Shown: positions 23,331 to 35,767 of the stretch, piece after piece
How positions within the stretch are numbered: position 1 is the first letter of the stretch
Layout: every line of letters starts with the position of its first letter
Origin: Saksenaea vasiformis B4078
Taxonomy: Eukaryota > Mucoromycota > Mucoromycetes > Mucorales > Saksenaeaceae
DNA length: 64,000 nt
Reading direction: 5' to 3'
Assembly (NCBI GenBank): GCA_000697055.1
Contig: JNDT01002269.1
Location: 122,762 to 186,761 of the forward strand
The notes under the pieces: model-generated
Told to the model about the DNA's origin: nothing
Databases searched by the model: none
The model's input: the letters and a program-made list of their open reading frames with translations, nothing else
Made by a program: the position numbers and the translations under genes

Positions 23331-25368
23331 TTAGATTTGTCCAAACTGCGTTCGTCGTTTCTCCGCACGGATATTACGTTGTTGTTGAAGTTGCTTGATA
23401 TGTCCTTCACAATAAATGCGCCTTTCAAACATATAGTACACGTCTGTAATTGAACAGCGACACACCTAATCATTCATTCTGTTAGATCATAAAACATAAA
23501 AGGTAACAGAAACGTACGCTGCACTTGAAGCAAGCAGGATGGAATCGCCATCCCTCGATTGTCTGAGCACAAGGACCTTCGATAGGATCATCACATGTCC
23601 TGCACAGTGAGTTATTCAACTGATGGTAATGTCGTTTGCAGTAAGGGGAATTTTCGAACACATAGAATGTGTTGTCTGGGAAAGGACGGTGGCACGTCTA
23701 AAAAGGGAAGAAATTGAGACACAAAATCATATCAGGAAAGAAGGACTTACGTGGCATGCAAAGCATTCAACATGCCACTTGCCTCGCAGTTTTCCGTCCA
23801 TAGCGGAAACAGCTTCCTTTTCCACCGTCTTGTTACATGCGCGGCATTTTGGCAAGAACAGGTTATTGTAATCAGCACGGCAATAAACTCGACCCTGCCG
23901 TTCCTTGTACCCAGTTCTGTCATCAAGGGGATTGTAACAATGGTAGCACTTTAAATGTCCCGGGTGGTAATGTTGTCCTAACGCCTTGATCGGCGTCGTG
24001 CTGGAGCTAATAGGGCGTTCGCTGAACACCACGAGGTCGGTCAGCATGGGAACTAGGATCATATCGTGGCGCACTTACCACCCTGCACACATGATCCTGT
24101 TACGGACGACATCATAATCCCGTTCACAATAGAGTTTGCCATTATATTCCTTCCATGCACGCGAACTGAGAGGGACGCGACACAATCGGCAAGTGAAACA
24201 CGCTGTATGGTAGTACTAATATAAAATTAAGAACGGCTCAGATTATTGGTGTCACTTTCAGTTGTTCAACCACACGAGGTTTACAACCAATCTCTGCCTT
24301 TTATCCTTACCTTCTTTCCCATATTCATAACGTCGTCACTGTAATCGAATTCTTCGCTGCAAACTGCACAGCTATCGGAATTGTGCTCATCCGGATGATC
24401 TTCGTTTAAATCGTTCATACTGTTCATAAGATCTGCCATTAATGTATCTAACGCGCCGCCACCGCTCCCTCCTCCTCCTCCTCCTCCGCCTCCTCCGCCT
24501 CCGCCGCCGCTGCCAGGTTTGCTTCTGTTGGAATGATTATATATGTTGCCAAGCGATTCCTTGCGAACGGGACTATCTATTGGAGATAAAGCGTGTTGTC
24601 AGTTTTTAGTCAATGCGTGTCTAGTCTCACCTAATTTTCGGTCGTCATCGAAATAACCTCCTCGTGACAAATTCTCCCTTGAACTTAGAGGAGATGGGGT
24701 TCTAACCAAAAGAAAGGTTTAGATGTAATATTTCCAAAGACGACTTACTGAACGCTAGATGGACTTCTTGGAAATTGTTCATCGTAGATGTTTGGTGAGG
24801 CACTGTAGGGTTGTCTGTCGTGAGAAAAGGTGGGTGTTTTGGGACTTGCAGCAGGTGGGCGACGTCTGTCGTCGTTTGTGCGATAGATATCGTTACGATA
24901 AGGATCTTGGGGTGACCTGCCGCTCAAGGGTGAATGTTCATCGCGTGCCGTGCCGTTATAAGGCGGGGTAACGGATCCAACAGGATGATGGCCGTAAGTA
25001 CCGTATTTTAACCCACTTGGACTTTCCAAGGGTGAGATAGGGGATGTGGTTTTTGGTCCTACAGCCGGAATGTATTTCTCTGCTTAAAGATAATCATGTA
25101 AGCGCACAATAGGTCAATCGAAAGAGAGAGAGCTTAGTTACCTAGAGGTTAGAGTTTAGTATCTGATTTATGACACAATTCAAAGAAATATTTATTCGTT
25201 TTTCTCACCTTGACGTTGCGACGGGAGAATGGGAAGAGCTGGTATGGGTGGCATGCTGGAACACAGATGATCACCTAGTCGTCGAATGTGGACATCTCTC
25301 CCGCAATCCGAACATTTAACAGTCGGGAGAATCTGTGAAATGCGGTCATGGGAAGCAACTTTGCTCAT
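23331..25368 (-). CDS. PXL1: Paxillin-like protein with four LIM domains
   Basis: Fungal paxillin-like LIM proteins work at sites of polarised growth and cytokinesis. From ATG 25368 the N terminus carries a small CxxC...HxxC zinc motif (CSDCGRDVHIRRLGDHLC), then a long Pro/Ser/Tyr/Arg-rich disordered region and a polyglycine run. LIM1 starts at CAVCSEEFDYSD with FTCRLC and YCERDY. LIM2 is CERPISS to YCRADY, including HLKCYHCYNPL. LIM3 runs from CRACNKTV to YCKRHYHQ. LIM4 runs CRTCDDPIEG to YCEGHIKQ, with the stop at 23331. The zinc-binding Cys/His pattern is readable in all four, although several domains are split by introns. There is no RhoGAP domain, which separates it from Lrg1-type proteins. 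The exact ortholog is uncertain; another LIM adaptor is the alternative. Confidence 0.8.
24454..24513 (-). repeat. GGN trinucleotide tract encoding polyglycine
   Basis: On the minus strand, a run of Gly codons (interrupted once by Ser) lies inside the LIM-protein gene, between the disordered region and LIM1. Trinucleotide runs like this are prone to length change and probably form a flexible linker. Confidence 0.8.
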
Positions 25369-26902
25369 GGTGACAGGAAAAGAAAAGGAAGACAAGAAAG
25401 GACGACACCAGCTTTAATGCATCACTTTTTCATTTCAGTAAATGTAATTATTGGATCCACGATATTTAAACTAAAAAAAGGAAATATAAAAAGAAATGGC
25501 GTGCAAAAAAAATACACACGCCTAGAACAAAGTTGGCAAACTAATGGAGTAAAACACCCGGCGTTCCATGATATTTGCTGAGCGTACGACTAGCACCATA
25601 CATAGTGGATTTAAGAATGAAGGTGCAACCAGCGATTGTAACACAGCAATGGCTAGTATCCCACTGTTGAAGAAGTGCAATTTCAAAGAGGAGTCATCTC
25701 CTGGGCGACGTGGTCACGATAGTGATAGACACGTGTGAAGAAGTAAAATGTTGTTGCCACGCTATACTAGTTGAAGCAAACGATAGAAGAGCTATAAAAA
25801 AGCCATGGAAAATCACATGCCAAGTGTCGATCAGAGAATATGATGCTCCGCTTAAAGAACCAGAGAAAAGGATTCATCCCGCCAAACGGGTGATGTCGTA
25901 CCTGCGGAGATCCTTTTAATGACGGCTATGCAAATGTAACGCGCCTAAATCCAGGATTTGTATTGCTGATCATTCTAGCTACTATATTCACGTAAAGAGT
26001 TAGCATAATTATGTAGAACGTTCTCGTGATTCAATGATGGTCATTTCACTTAGTGAGATCATTGAGAAAATAAAAAGGTTCGCCTTTGTCATGTCTAAAA
26101 TTGTCGAATAGCGAAATCATACCCAGCTGCGGCGGAGTTTGGGCTCAAACGCCTCTCACATTGTGAACAGGTCGACGCTGGTTGCCTTATTTAGAGTAAC
26201 AGTATCAGGCAGAGTCGAATGTCGTCGAAAGACTTTTTTTGTGATGCTGACGGAATATTCTAAGCAACTTCAATGAAGCTTACAAGGATTTTACTTTTCA
26301 TTAGTCATAAGAAAGCAGAAGAACCCTTTGTGCGGAAGTTCTTTAAGCTCTGAATAGGATAACGAATAATACACTAACTAGCACCCGATAATCTTACGTA
26401 CCCAATCCCTATATTGGTAAATAGTTTCCTAAAAAGCCAAAGAGAAAAAACTCTAGGGCTGCGTTTTGGATGCAAAATTATGGATGAGACAAGAAAGGCG
26501 TAATTCCTCATGGTGAACATTATTTATGGTTTATCAAACAAGAATCATACATGTCAATAGAAAACAGCAAATGACGCAAATGTCACTCTATTTAAATGCT
26601 TTGAGGTTGCAGATACATATATCATATAATACATGTTTATATTCTCTAACTATTTTACAACCGGCACTGGAACCTTTCTTCAACAGCATACTTTTGGACG
26701 GACTTAGCTCCAATATGGTATCTAGATCTTGAGAAAGGATAGCAACTTTGAGGCTTATCGGGAAATTAATCCCGCGAGGAGATAAATACGGAACGATATG
26801 TAGCAATAGGTTAACGATAATGGTATGCTATATATTGGGCAAGATACGCGACATAGCTTGGTCGTGTTACACGCTTTCGCCAAATTCCGAAAAAAAAATA
26901 CA

Positions 26903-27194
26903 GGATTTTGGATACCCATTTTGCGTCATCTAAATACTACTTTGCGTTGATACCAAATCGATCTTGCAGTGGGTACCCAAGTATTTGTTCCATTTACTAA
27001 CCATGAACAAATTTTTATGCTGTCTATATGAATTTTGCGTCCATCGAGGGGCCGCGTCGATGTAAGTAGTGTATGAATTTGTCACCAACTTATGTATTAA
27101 CGAACGTATATTTGATTCTTTTTTAGTGTAAAAGTGACTCCTCATGGACGCAAAATTTATATAGATTAGCGTAAAAATTTGTTCAATAAACAGT
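26903..27194 (-). repeat. Dispersed repeat copy A (internally deleted, with inverted-repeat arms)
   Basis: The last ~218 bp (26977-27194) match 36343-36561 at about 92-93% by eye, and the first ~55 bp (26903-26957) match 35768-35822 at about 80%, so this looks like a full-length element (35768-36561) with its middle removed. Inside, about 27003-27049 and 27140-27187 form an imperfect ~46 bp inverted repeat sharing the core TTTTGCGTCCAT. No coding frame. The orientation call is relative to copy C at 37006. Confidence 0.8.
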
Positions 27195-30100
27195 AGCGGA
27201 TGAAGGAAATACAATTGATCAATTCACTGATACGACGAGAGCCTTTCTATTGCCTCGTTAAAATTACGGAACAGGCGTTTTTGTGTAGGATGATGCATAC
27301 GTACAATCGAGAATGGTATACTGAAAGTAAATTTTATGAAATACATTTCTGCTCACTTTGTCCTCCGCAGGCCGTATCCGGTTGGAGACGACATTGACAA
27401 GGATGCAGTCATCACAGCTGTCGGTCATAATACAACTGTTGAAGATGCTTCACAAGGTTGCCTTTGACGCTTTGGTTGCACATTGTCAGGTTTTGACCAG
27501 CTAAATTTGCCAGTGAGTTGAAATCAAAGTTTGGCGCCAAGGACTGAATGAAAGATCTTGATATTGTTCCAGTTGTTGTTCAAGCCTGCATATAAAGGAT
27601 GACAATGTATTCCAATGGCTTAGATTCTCTACTTTCATCAGGTTGGATCTTTAAAATTGAAATCGTCCTGAATACACGCAAGGCTGTTGGAAAATCAGGT
27701 GTGGGCGTCATGATCATTATTGACATCGTCAAAAATTGCAAGAAACAGGACGCCAATTTGCCAGCCGAGTTCGCAGATGAGCCGAAGTCTTGAGTATGTG
27801 GTATATCACAGGAAGTGAAAACAGCGGTACCATCAACTTATTCGTGCGCTTCGCGTAAATATAAGAAAGTACCCGGATCTCCTAAACCACAAACCGACAG
27901 TTGCAAAGAGGTCAACAATTTTGGCATTGAGAAGGTTTCGGGCGCAATGTCGTGAAAATTTTCTGCTCGTAAGTGGGCGGACGTGGCCACCTAAACTTTC
28001 ATAAACCTATTTCCTGCCTTGAGTCCGGGCTTGAACCACCACCGTCTACTTCTTCTACATTCATATAGGCGAATGTTCAGAATAAATATGCAATATCCGA
28101 ACAACCCATATTATTTTTAGAAATACGATCGATTGAAATAATTACTGCTGCATGATAATACAAACGTTCCTAAAGAAAAAACACTGGTTTCATTTAGAAA
28201 GAAGACTTTGAACGAGATTATTCGTGAGTGCAAATACGCACCACTCACTCAACCTTTGGACGTCTTGGAAAACTTGATCATCCTCCATATAGGATGACGC
28301 GTAAAAAGAATTAGGTGGCGTTGGCACTAATTTAGGTTGGTGTCAGCGTGTACGTCTATTGCTTTCCCGACCATATGCTTCCACAACCATAATAAAAATA
28401 ACACCTTTGTCAACGACCGGAGTCCCTATGTGGATTTTTGCAACGGCGTAAGGCAGAGAAGGTTGCAGACGAAAACAGAAGTTGAGATGTAGTGTAGGCT
28501 CCGTTATGGCTTCAGCGTGATCGCTATTTTTACGTATCAAGTCGGGAGCTAACAAGTAGCGCACAGTCTGCTTAAGTAGTAGTGAAGCATTGTCGTCTGT
28601 TGCGTTAGTAACGTCGCACGACTTGATGTCATACAGTTCTTTGTGAGTTGGATGGTGCAAAGCCATAGAAGATGAGAATGAATCGGTTTCGAGGGGTGCC
28701 TTTATGAACGTCCTGTTGATGTCGTTGAAGTGGAACCAACTACATACAGTGTACGGATAGTCATAGTGTTGTGATCTTTTTTATCATCCTGCATATAATC
28801 AGTAGACTGTTTTGTATCCTTTAAAGTTGTACTTTTTTCCTGAAAGTGGACGGAAAGGAAGAAGGAGGAATCAATGAAATAGCCTCTGTCGTTGTCACCA
28901 AGGAAAGAACGGAGCGAATGCTTTATTGGTTGCTTTAATACAATTCTGATAGATTTAACACCAAATCCTGCTATCAAAGATGGCATCATCCTACACAAAA
29001 GCACACATTCTGTATTTTTACCAAGGTAATAAGAGGACTCTCATCGAATCAGTGAACCGCCGAATCGTCTTTCTCTAGATTAGCTATTTTTCCGGAAAGA
29101 GTGTAAAAGTGCACCTCCATACATGAACAGGTATATCAAATGATTAGTTATTAACACTGCTAAGACTTTCCCGAAAGAATACTAGTACATGCTCCTTAAC
29201 TAATATTGCTTTGGTTGGTAGACTTTTTGCTGCGTACAATTGAGATGAAGGGACGCAATAAATCTGTGAAAGGATTCATGCACCCCTTATTCTAATACTA
29301 TGTTATATATTAACGGTATCACATAGTCCTATTTTATTCAAATCATCTCTTCCTGTCTTACATGCACATACGCTGCTTGTGGATGCACCCAAGTCGACTG
29401 AAAGCAAATGCTATTTAATAGCCTATAATTTTTTGCTGAAAAAATAATAGTTTACCTCCGGCGGCCGCCGTATACTTTCAAGTTCTAAAATGGACCGATC
29501 GACCAGCCTGGTTCCAACTGCTCAAAAACTCACCCATCAAGTGTTACTGTATACCATGTGTGCATCCCATATTAAAGACACCGGAGGTACGCAGGCAAGT
29601 TGCTGGTTATCCTGAAACGGCTGGTAGCATGATACATTGACTGTATGAGTATTACTTGTTCTGTTGGCTTCGAAAGGGATGTGCCAATCTCTCTTTATTT
29701 AGCGTGTTGCAGTCCAATGTTATAAGCAAGGAGGTCATGTCCATGACGTGCACGTTTAATCATGCTGTACTTTTAGAATCGCTTGCAAAATAACCTCTGG
29801 GAACACATCGTCAGCATGACTATAGATATAGGCGAGCAATGAAGCAATAGTTTGATCATATAACGCTAAAAATGTCAATTCCTAGGTAGACACTGCTCTC
29901 CCGATGGTTATCCATTGTTAACTACAAAACTGAGCAATAAGAAAACATACAATACGGGGGTCGCGATATCTCCTAATGAACTGTCAACTGTCAACTATTC
30001 GATATGAAATGCATGACAAGATACTAGAGTAGCGTATTATTTTCCTTCAGGTCTCCTTACGTCAAATATTGCGGTTACGCTTGTTAAGACATTATATGTT

Positions 30101-30621
30101 CCGTTGATAGGGGTACATCCGCAGTTTTTTCATGCTTATACAAGAAAGATGCACTGTCAACTTCACTACTATTGAGATCCCGCCTGCAACAGTCTTATTC
30201 CTGTCTTATTTCCAAGTCTCATAAAGGGATGCATCGTTGAATTCAAGGTCTATTTTCCCGTAGTGATCACTGGTCGTTGGTAAAATTAACTATGAAAATC
30301 TCGGAAAACGATGTTTAATTTTTCTGGCTTGCAATTTCTACTTATTATGTGCGCAATACATTAACGGCGATGTTCGTCTAATAACTTGCTTTTTTTCCGA
30401 GGATTTGCAGCTTCGAAACAAGTTTCCTCTGCCAGAAATGGTGCTTGACCTGCCTTTAATTACTTATACCCGCCTCCTACGATACATCACGAGAGGCTGC
30501 ATCGATTGAAGTCATCTATTTACATTGCACACCGCATTTGATTGTTTTCCCGGGTTATCTCTCGCCATCTCGCTCACCGTCGATGCGAGCCGTGCATTTG
30601 TTGCATGGTAGGTGTACTTTC

Positions 30622-30976
30622 CGGGTAAGTAAGATAGCGTCCTAGCTCTTCCCCATTTATTAACCATGAATTAGATTTTTTACGTTACTAGAATAAAAGC
30701 GCTGTATCCATTGGAGACGTCGTGTCTGTGTAAAGAGACTAATTAATCAGGTAGAAGTTAGACTTCGGACTAATAAGACGCTATCTATATTATCGGAGAT
30801 TGAGCCTACGTATTGACACAGCGATAGAACTATCTCAGACATGATCGAAGGACAAAGTTGTTTGATCCTCTGACGAAAGCTCGATGAGATAGTAACCCAT
30901 GTTTTTCATCAATGGAGATCTCCCCTAGCTGTAAAATTTATTTACGGTAGCGTAAAAGAATAATCCAATAAATCAT
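30622..30976 (-). repeat. Dispersed repeat copy D (diverged)
   Basis: Both ends resemble copy B, with a longer and unrelated-looking middle. The left end shares CATTTATTAACCATGAA-like sequence preceded by GGGTAAGTAA, and the right end shares AAAATTTAT followed by TAGCGTAAAAG and CAATAAA. The similarity is weaker than between A and B, so an old copy is the likely reading. Confidence 0.5.
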
Positions 30977-31130
30977 ACAGCACATATTGAATCACTTCTG
31001 CATTCAACGAAGCCTTCTGCAATATTCATTCTCAGCCATCAAAGCGCTCTCGTTCCCAAATGGGTAAAAAGCACTGTCACTATTTAAGGCCTTCCCGATC
31101 GGCAGGCGTGGAGGCAGACTTCTTTGCATC

Positions 31131-32687
31131 ATGACACAGTACAAAGCCATTATCTTGGTGGGTGGACCGTCGCGGGCTACGCGTTTTAGACCTCTCTCTT
31201 TGGACGTCCCAAAGCCCCTCTTCCCTGTAGCCGGTGCACCCATCATCTCTCACCATCTGGCAGCTCTTTCCAAGGTGGAGGGGCTTCAAGAGGTTTTGAT
31301 TATTGGCTTCTTCGAAGATAACGTCTTTTCACGCTTCCTTGATGATGCAGCCTCTGAATTTCCTCACCTAACCATCCGGTACTTTAAGGTTAAGACGCGT
31401 TTCATCCTGTACTGATTTTGTTCTAGGTACCTTCGCGAATATCAGTCGTTAGGTACAGCTGGAGGCATCTACCACTTCCGTGACGAAATTTTGCGTGGCA
31501 ACCCACAACAGTTCTTCGTTTTGCATGTTGATATTGCTTGTTCCTTCCCGCTGAATGAGATGATGGCCGCTCACATGAAGCATCGCGGCTTGTGCACTAT
31601 GCTTAGTACCAGAGTAAGTCTATCTTTTTATCTTATTCCGTTACTTAGTCATAACATTGGAATGATACAGGTTCCTCGCGAACAAGCTCACAAATACGGC
31701 TGTCTTGTTGCGAAACCCGATACAAATGAGGTCTTGCATTATGTCGAGAAACCTGAGACTTACATTTCGGACCTTATTTCATGTGGTGTGTACTTGTTCG
31801 ACACAGCCGTTTTTGGTGAAATGAAGAAGGCAATCGACCATAAAAAGGACAGTCATGAGGAAGCAGACTACACCTGGACTGCCTCCAACGATTTGCTGCG
31901 GTTAGAACAGGATCTATTGAGACCATTGTCAGAGAGTCGAAAACTCTACGTTTATGTCACCGATGATTTCTGGAGACAGATCAAGACAGCTGGGTGAGTG
32001 ATCATGCTCCTATTACCCGATCTGGGAAGGTATTAAAGATTGAAAATGCAGGTCAGCCATTCCTGCAAATGCAGCTTATCTTGAGCAGCAGGCGAGAGAA
32101 CGTCCAGAACGTTTGGCGTCACGCAAACCCGAGGGCCCTGAGATTATTGGTGCAGTGTACATTCATCCTTCTGCTCAAATTGATCCTACGGCCAAGGTAA
32201 ACCGCAAAGCATTTTTATTATAAGCATTTTCCGAAACAACATAATAGATTGGACCGAACGTTTCCATTGGACCCCGCGTGCATGTCGGCAAGGGTGTCCG
32301 TATTAAGGATGCAATTATCTTGGACAATGTTCAGATTGGTGTAAATACACACATAACCGAGTAGATATTTAGGCCCTGCTAATTATTATTATGATAGAAC
32401 GCTAGTTGTGTCCTTCATTCCGTCGTTGGATGGAACAGTAAGATAGGATCTTGGGCGCGTGTGGAAGGAAGCCCAGTCGGTGACCATAACGTTGCCATGA
32501 TGAAAAACGGTGTTAAAAGCCAGAGCATCACGATCTTGGGTAAGAAAAACTCTAAGGTGCTACTGAGCTAACATTGTTTCTAATAGGCAAAGAAGTTACT
32601 GTCATGGATGAAACTATCATCCGCAACTGCATTGTCTTGCCGCACAAAGAGCTTAAATCGTCCTTCCATAGCGAGATCCTCATGTAA
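31131..32687 (+). CDS. GMPPA: GDP-mannose pyrophosphorylase-like protein (GMPPA type)
   Basis: GMPPA proteins resemble GDP-mannose pyrophosphorylase and, in animals, act as the regulatory partner of the catalytic GMPPB; they matter for GDP-mannose supply to glycosylation. The N-terminal nucleotidyltransferase domain starts at MTQYKAIILVGGPSRATRFR and continues with VPKPLFPVAGAPI, SLGTAGGIYHFRD, FFVLHVDIACSFP and GCLVAKPDTNEVLHYVEKPE. A left-handed beta-helix follows (IGAVYIHPSAQI, IGPNVSIGPRVHVGKGV, WARVEGSP), and the end is IIRNCIVLPHKELK with the stop at 32685-32687. The first intron uses the donor after CG at 31377 (GTACTTTAAG), giving RYLREYQSLGTAGG. About six introns. The GPSRATRFR loop fits GMPPA better than the catalytic GGYGTRLRP type. 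Its start overlaps a minus-strand shadow ORF. Confidence 0.88.
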
Positions 32688-34009
32688 ATTTATTAATAGT
32701 TTCTTTCCCGTGATAGTACATTCACAAAATTTGACGAAGAAATGCCTGAATTATGGGACTTCAAATACCAATCGAATTATAATTGATGGCACCTCGCCAG
32801 AGAGCGGAGTACTTTTAGAGCAGCGCACTTCTACCGAATCTCGGTTGGATTTTGAAACCACTACCATTAGCTATTCTATCTCTGTTCGCATACATGTACA
32901 GTTGTGCGATGGGAGCTGTACATCCTTCTCTAGAGTTTCATCATCATAACATTATGAAGTATTTAATCACATGGTACGCCCGTAAATAGCCCAATTGGCG
33001 CTAAAGAAACGTTGTATATGTGGCCGTTAATACATCAGATTTTCGGCAAAGAGCCGAATGACTTGCGCGAACTTTGATCCTTCAGCGGGCGCGAAGTTTA
33101 TCCGAACAGCATAAAATAATGCAAATTTGTATGTGGAATGAAATCTGAATATCATTTCACTTGGCATGAAAGTACTGCCACCCGATGATGGCATTCCACC
33201 ACCGCCCTTGGCTTGGTAGGAAAGGTTGTGTCTTTGATGATGGCTTCAGAGATTGCTCGCGTTTCGATTTTCATGATCGCAGAAAAACATCAGCGCATCC
33301 AAGATAATCCGGGACAGATATCATGCAGCCTTAACAGAAAGTCATCAATAAGGCCGTATTTATGATAGCTGACATCCTTTACCGGGGATGATCCTATGGG
33401 TAACAGAGGTTTTATGCGCCCCTTTAAATACCCATCATATCCGTCATCTGACATACCTCTGGTGCAACATGGAAGAACATGACACGCAAGATCATAAGAA
33501 AAACTCTTGTAAAGAGCTTAACAGGGTGATACGGACTGAATAGAAATACGCAAGTGAATTACATTCTGGTGGGGAAAGGACTTGCAGGTTTCATATATCC
33601 CGTTTAAGAAATCTATAATTTTCTCATAAAGGATGGATCTCGTTGATTGCTTGGTACCAGAGCTAAGCTCATATACTGAGACATTGGACATAGTATTCGC
33701 TGCCCTTCGTCTCATCAAACTGGCTCACCGTGGAAGGTTGGCATGATAAAGGAAGAAAAAATATCTGTCCCATTACAGGCGGGGTCATGCTACGATACAC
33801 CAAGGACCTCTCATCCGTTTCAGTTTGGAAATACACCTTATGCACATTGTATACACACCCATATGGAGAAATATAATGGTAACCGTTAGTCTTTTGGATA
33901 GGTATACAAATCACATGATTGGTACTTCGAAACGTCACATGTAAGAGCTTATCACTTTCTATCATTTTTTTAATTCTTTTATCTGTTCTTCCAAATCGTA
34001 GTGCGCGTG
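32688..34009. other. Intergenic, with repeat copy E
   Basis: No gene supported. A diverged copy of the dispersed repeat lies at about 32980-33431. The last ~60 bp are T-rich and precede the AMPK-beta start at 34010. Confidence 0.4.
32980..33431 (+). repeat. Dispersed repeat copy E (diverged)
   Basis: Runs in the same direction as copy C. Shared blocks include GCGCTAA near 33000, TTATCCGAACAGCATAAAA near 33100 (C: TTATCCGAGCAGCATAAAA), TCATTTCACTT near 33158, GACATCC followed by ACCGGGGATG near 33371-33390, and ATGCG with CCTTTAAATAC at 33414-33431. The order is the same as in C, with unrelated stretches between them. Confidence 0.6.
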
Positions 34010-35406
34010 ATGGGAAACTCGGCATCGACCGAGCATAGCAACATTTCAGCGTCGTCGAGCGCATCAAAACAGAACAAATATAACGGTGAACCGTCTCAAT
34101 TACACGATCATTCTCCAGTCGAGGAGACATCACCTGATAACGTTACCAACACGCAGAAAAAAAAGCCCAACCGAGCTCCATTTCGACTGTCAGTAACAGA
34201 ACCAATGGAAAGGGAGGAATCAGCGACTACAGAAGGAATGACATCAACCGATTTGTCACCAGATCTGCCTGTCTATGGGGAGACTGCGCCGTGGTTACAA
34301 AAAGAAACGGCTACGACAACGGTAGAACATCCGACACCAAAGGCTGTACCGGTTGCAACGGGCAGGTCGGGCTGGGTCTCTAGTACAGGAGGCACTAGTC
34401 CTTGGATTGGTTCATCGTTATCGTCTTCGGCATCATCCAATCACCGCGATTCCATACGAGGCCCTTATTACCGTGCACGGGGCATGAGTATCCATCGAGA
34501 CACGGAGATGGAAGATGATGTGGCTCAGCAGCAAACCATGAGAAGTCCTGTGTATGACACGAAAGGTAAGGGAAAGGAGTAGCCTTCCTAGAACACTAAT
34601 GTACAACGACAAGATGTCCCGACTTTGATTACATGGAGCCAGGGTGGACAGAATGTATATGTGACAGGAACGTTTAATGGATGGAAACATAAAATAAAAT
34701 TAGTCAAAAGGTAGGTGTATCGCTGGATCGATGGTTGACGATTATAACGCCGTCATTTATTAGTACACAGGATTTTAACGCCGTGCTGGAATTGCCGCAC
34801 GGTACGCATCGGCTGAAATTTATCGTGGATGACGAATGGAAATGCTCGAATGATTTGGAAACTGCAACAGATCCAGACGGGAATCTAGTAAATTATCTTG
34901 AGGTGATGGATGAAGATGAAGAATTGACGGGAGAAGTCGATCCTGGTCGAGAAAAAGGTGACGATGGAAAGACATGAGCGTTAAATTTACAGATGCAATA
35001 GATGAGCTGGGCACGTCAACGCCTACGGACCAGTATTCGTCTGAGATTCCGCCTGATCTACTGGCACTTGCTGCCGTGGCCAATGTGAATGAAGAAAAAG
35101 GAAAACTGGCTGTGGCCGAATGGGAACGAAGACAACCGCAGCCTCCAGCACTTCCACCTCACTTGGAAAAAGTACTTCTTAATTCTCAAAACGTGAGCGA
35201 GGAAGACAATTCAGTACTACCTGAACCGAATCACGTAACACTGAATCATTTGTACGCCTGCTCGATCAAAGATAACGTTATGGCTTTATCTACAACCGCT
35301 CGATACCGGAAAAAGGTAAGATGTGTGATCTGACTTTCTTAAACGTTAAATGCTTTTGTAGTACGTCACGACCATGTATTACAGGCCGATTCTCCCAAAA
35401 CATTAA
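34010..35406 (+). CDS. GAL83: AMPK/SNF1 kinase beta subunit
   Basis: Beta subunits scaffold the SNF1/AMPK heterotrimer and direct its location; the kinase responds to low energy and glucose. The protein starts MGNSASTEHS: Gly2 and Ser at position 6 fit N-myristoylation, so membrane attachment is likely. A long Ser/Thr/Pro-rich region follows. After an intron that joins YDTK to DVPTLITWSQGG comes the CBM48 glycogen-binding module (VYVTGTFNGW, then LELPHGTHRLKFIVDDEWKCS and DPDGNLVNYLEV). The C-terminal ASC domain includes EIPPDLL and LPEPNHVTLNHLYACSIKDNVMALSTTARYRKK, and the last exon adds YVTTMYYRP. The stop is at 35404-35406. Four introns are inferred. The start at 34010 is chosen over an in-frame GTG upstream because of the myristoylation signal. 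Which yeast paralog it matches best cannot be decided. Confidence 0.92.
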
Positions 35407-35767
35407 GTAACAATCACCTTTCCTATTATGCATTCCTTCCTACATCTTTCTCTTTGCTCCTTTTTTTTTCTTTTTGCCGTTGTTGCTGCATACACTCACG
35501 CTTACATAAACACCTCCTTGAAGGTTAAAAGTATCGATTTTAGGCGAACATGCTATGTTATTTGCGCACCGCTCTGAGTACTATTCACCATTGATATCAG
35601 GGGTATGCTGGGAATCCTGTTGTTTTCCTATTGTCATATTTCGTTTTGGTTTAGATTTCAAAATGCCCGTTTTTCTGACTGGGTCGGTTTTACCTTCACC
35701 ATCTATTAGCTGATCATCACTAGCTGATCATCATCATCTGATTGTACGTCAGAAAAGATAGCCCACC

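Larger units (their letters stand above)
25369..31130. other. Gene-poor region with dispersed repeats
   Basis: About 5.8 kb with no supported gene on either strand. Short ORFs (60-110 codons) have no domains or splice support. Recognisable content is two members of the dispersed repeat family at 26903-27194 and about 30622-30976, listed separately. The rest is AT-rich unique-looking DNA, which may be decayed transposon sequence. Confidence 0.45.

Noticed and set aside
28020..28045. Reverse-strand GGTTCAAGCCC resembling a tRNA B box
   Set aside because: The flanking bases do not form a T stem, and no A box is present at the right distance.
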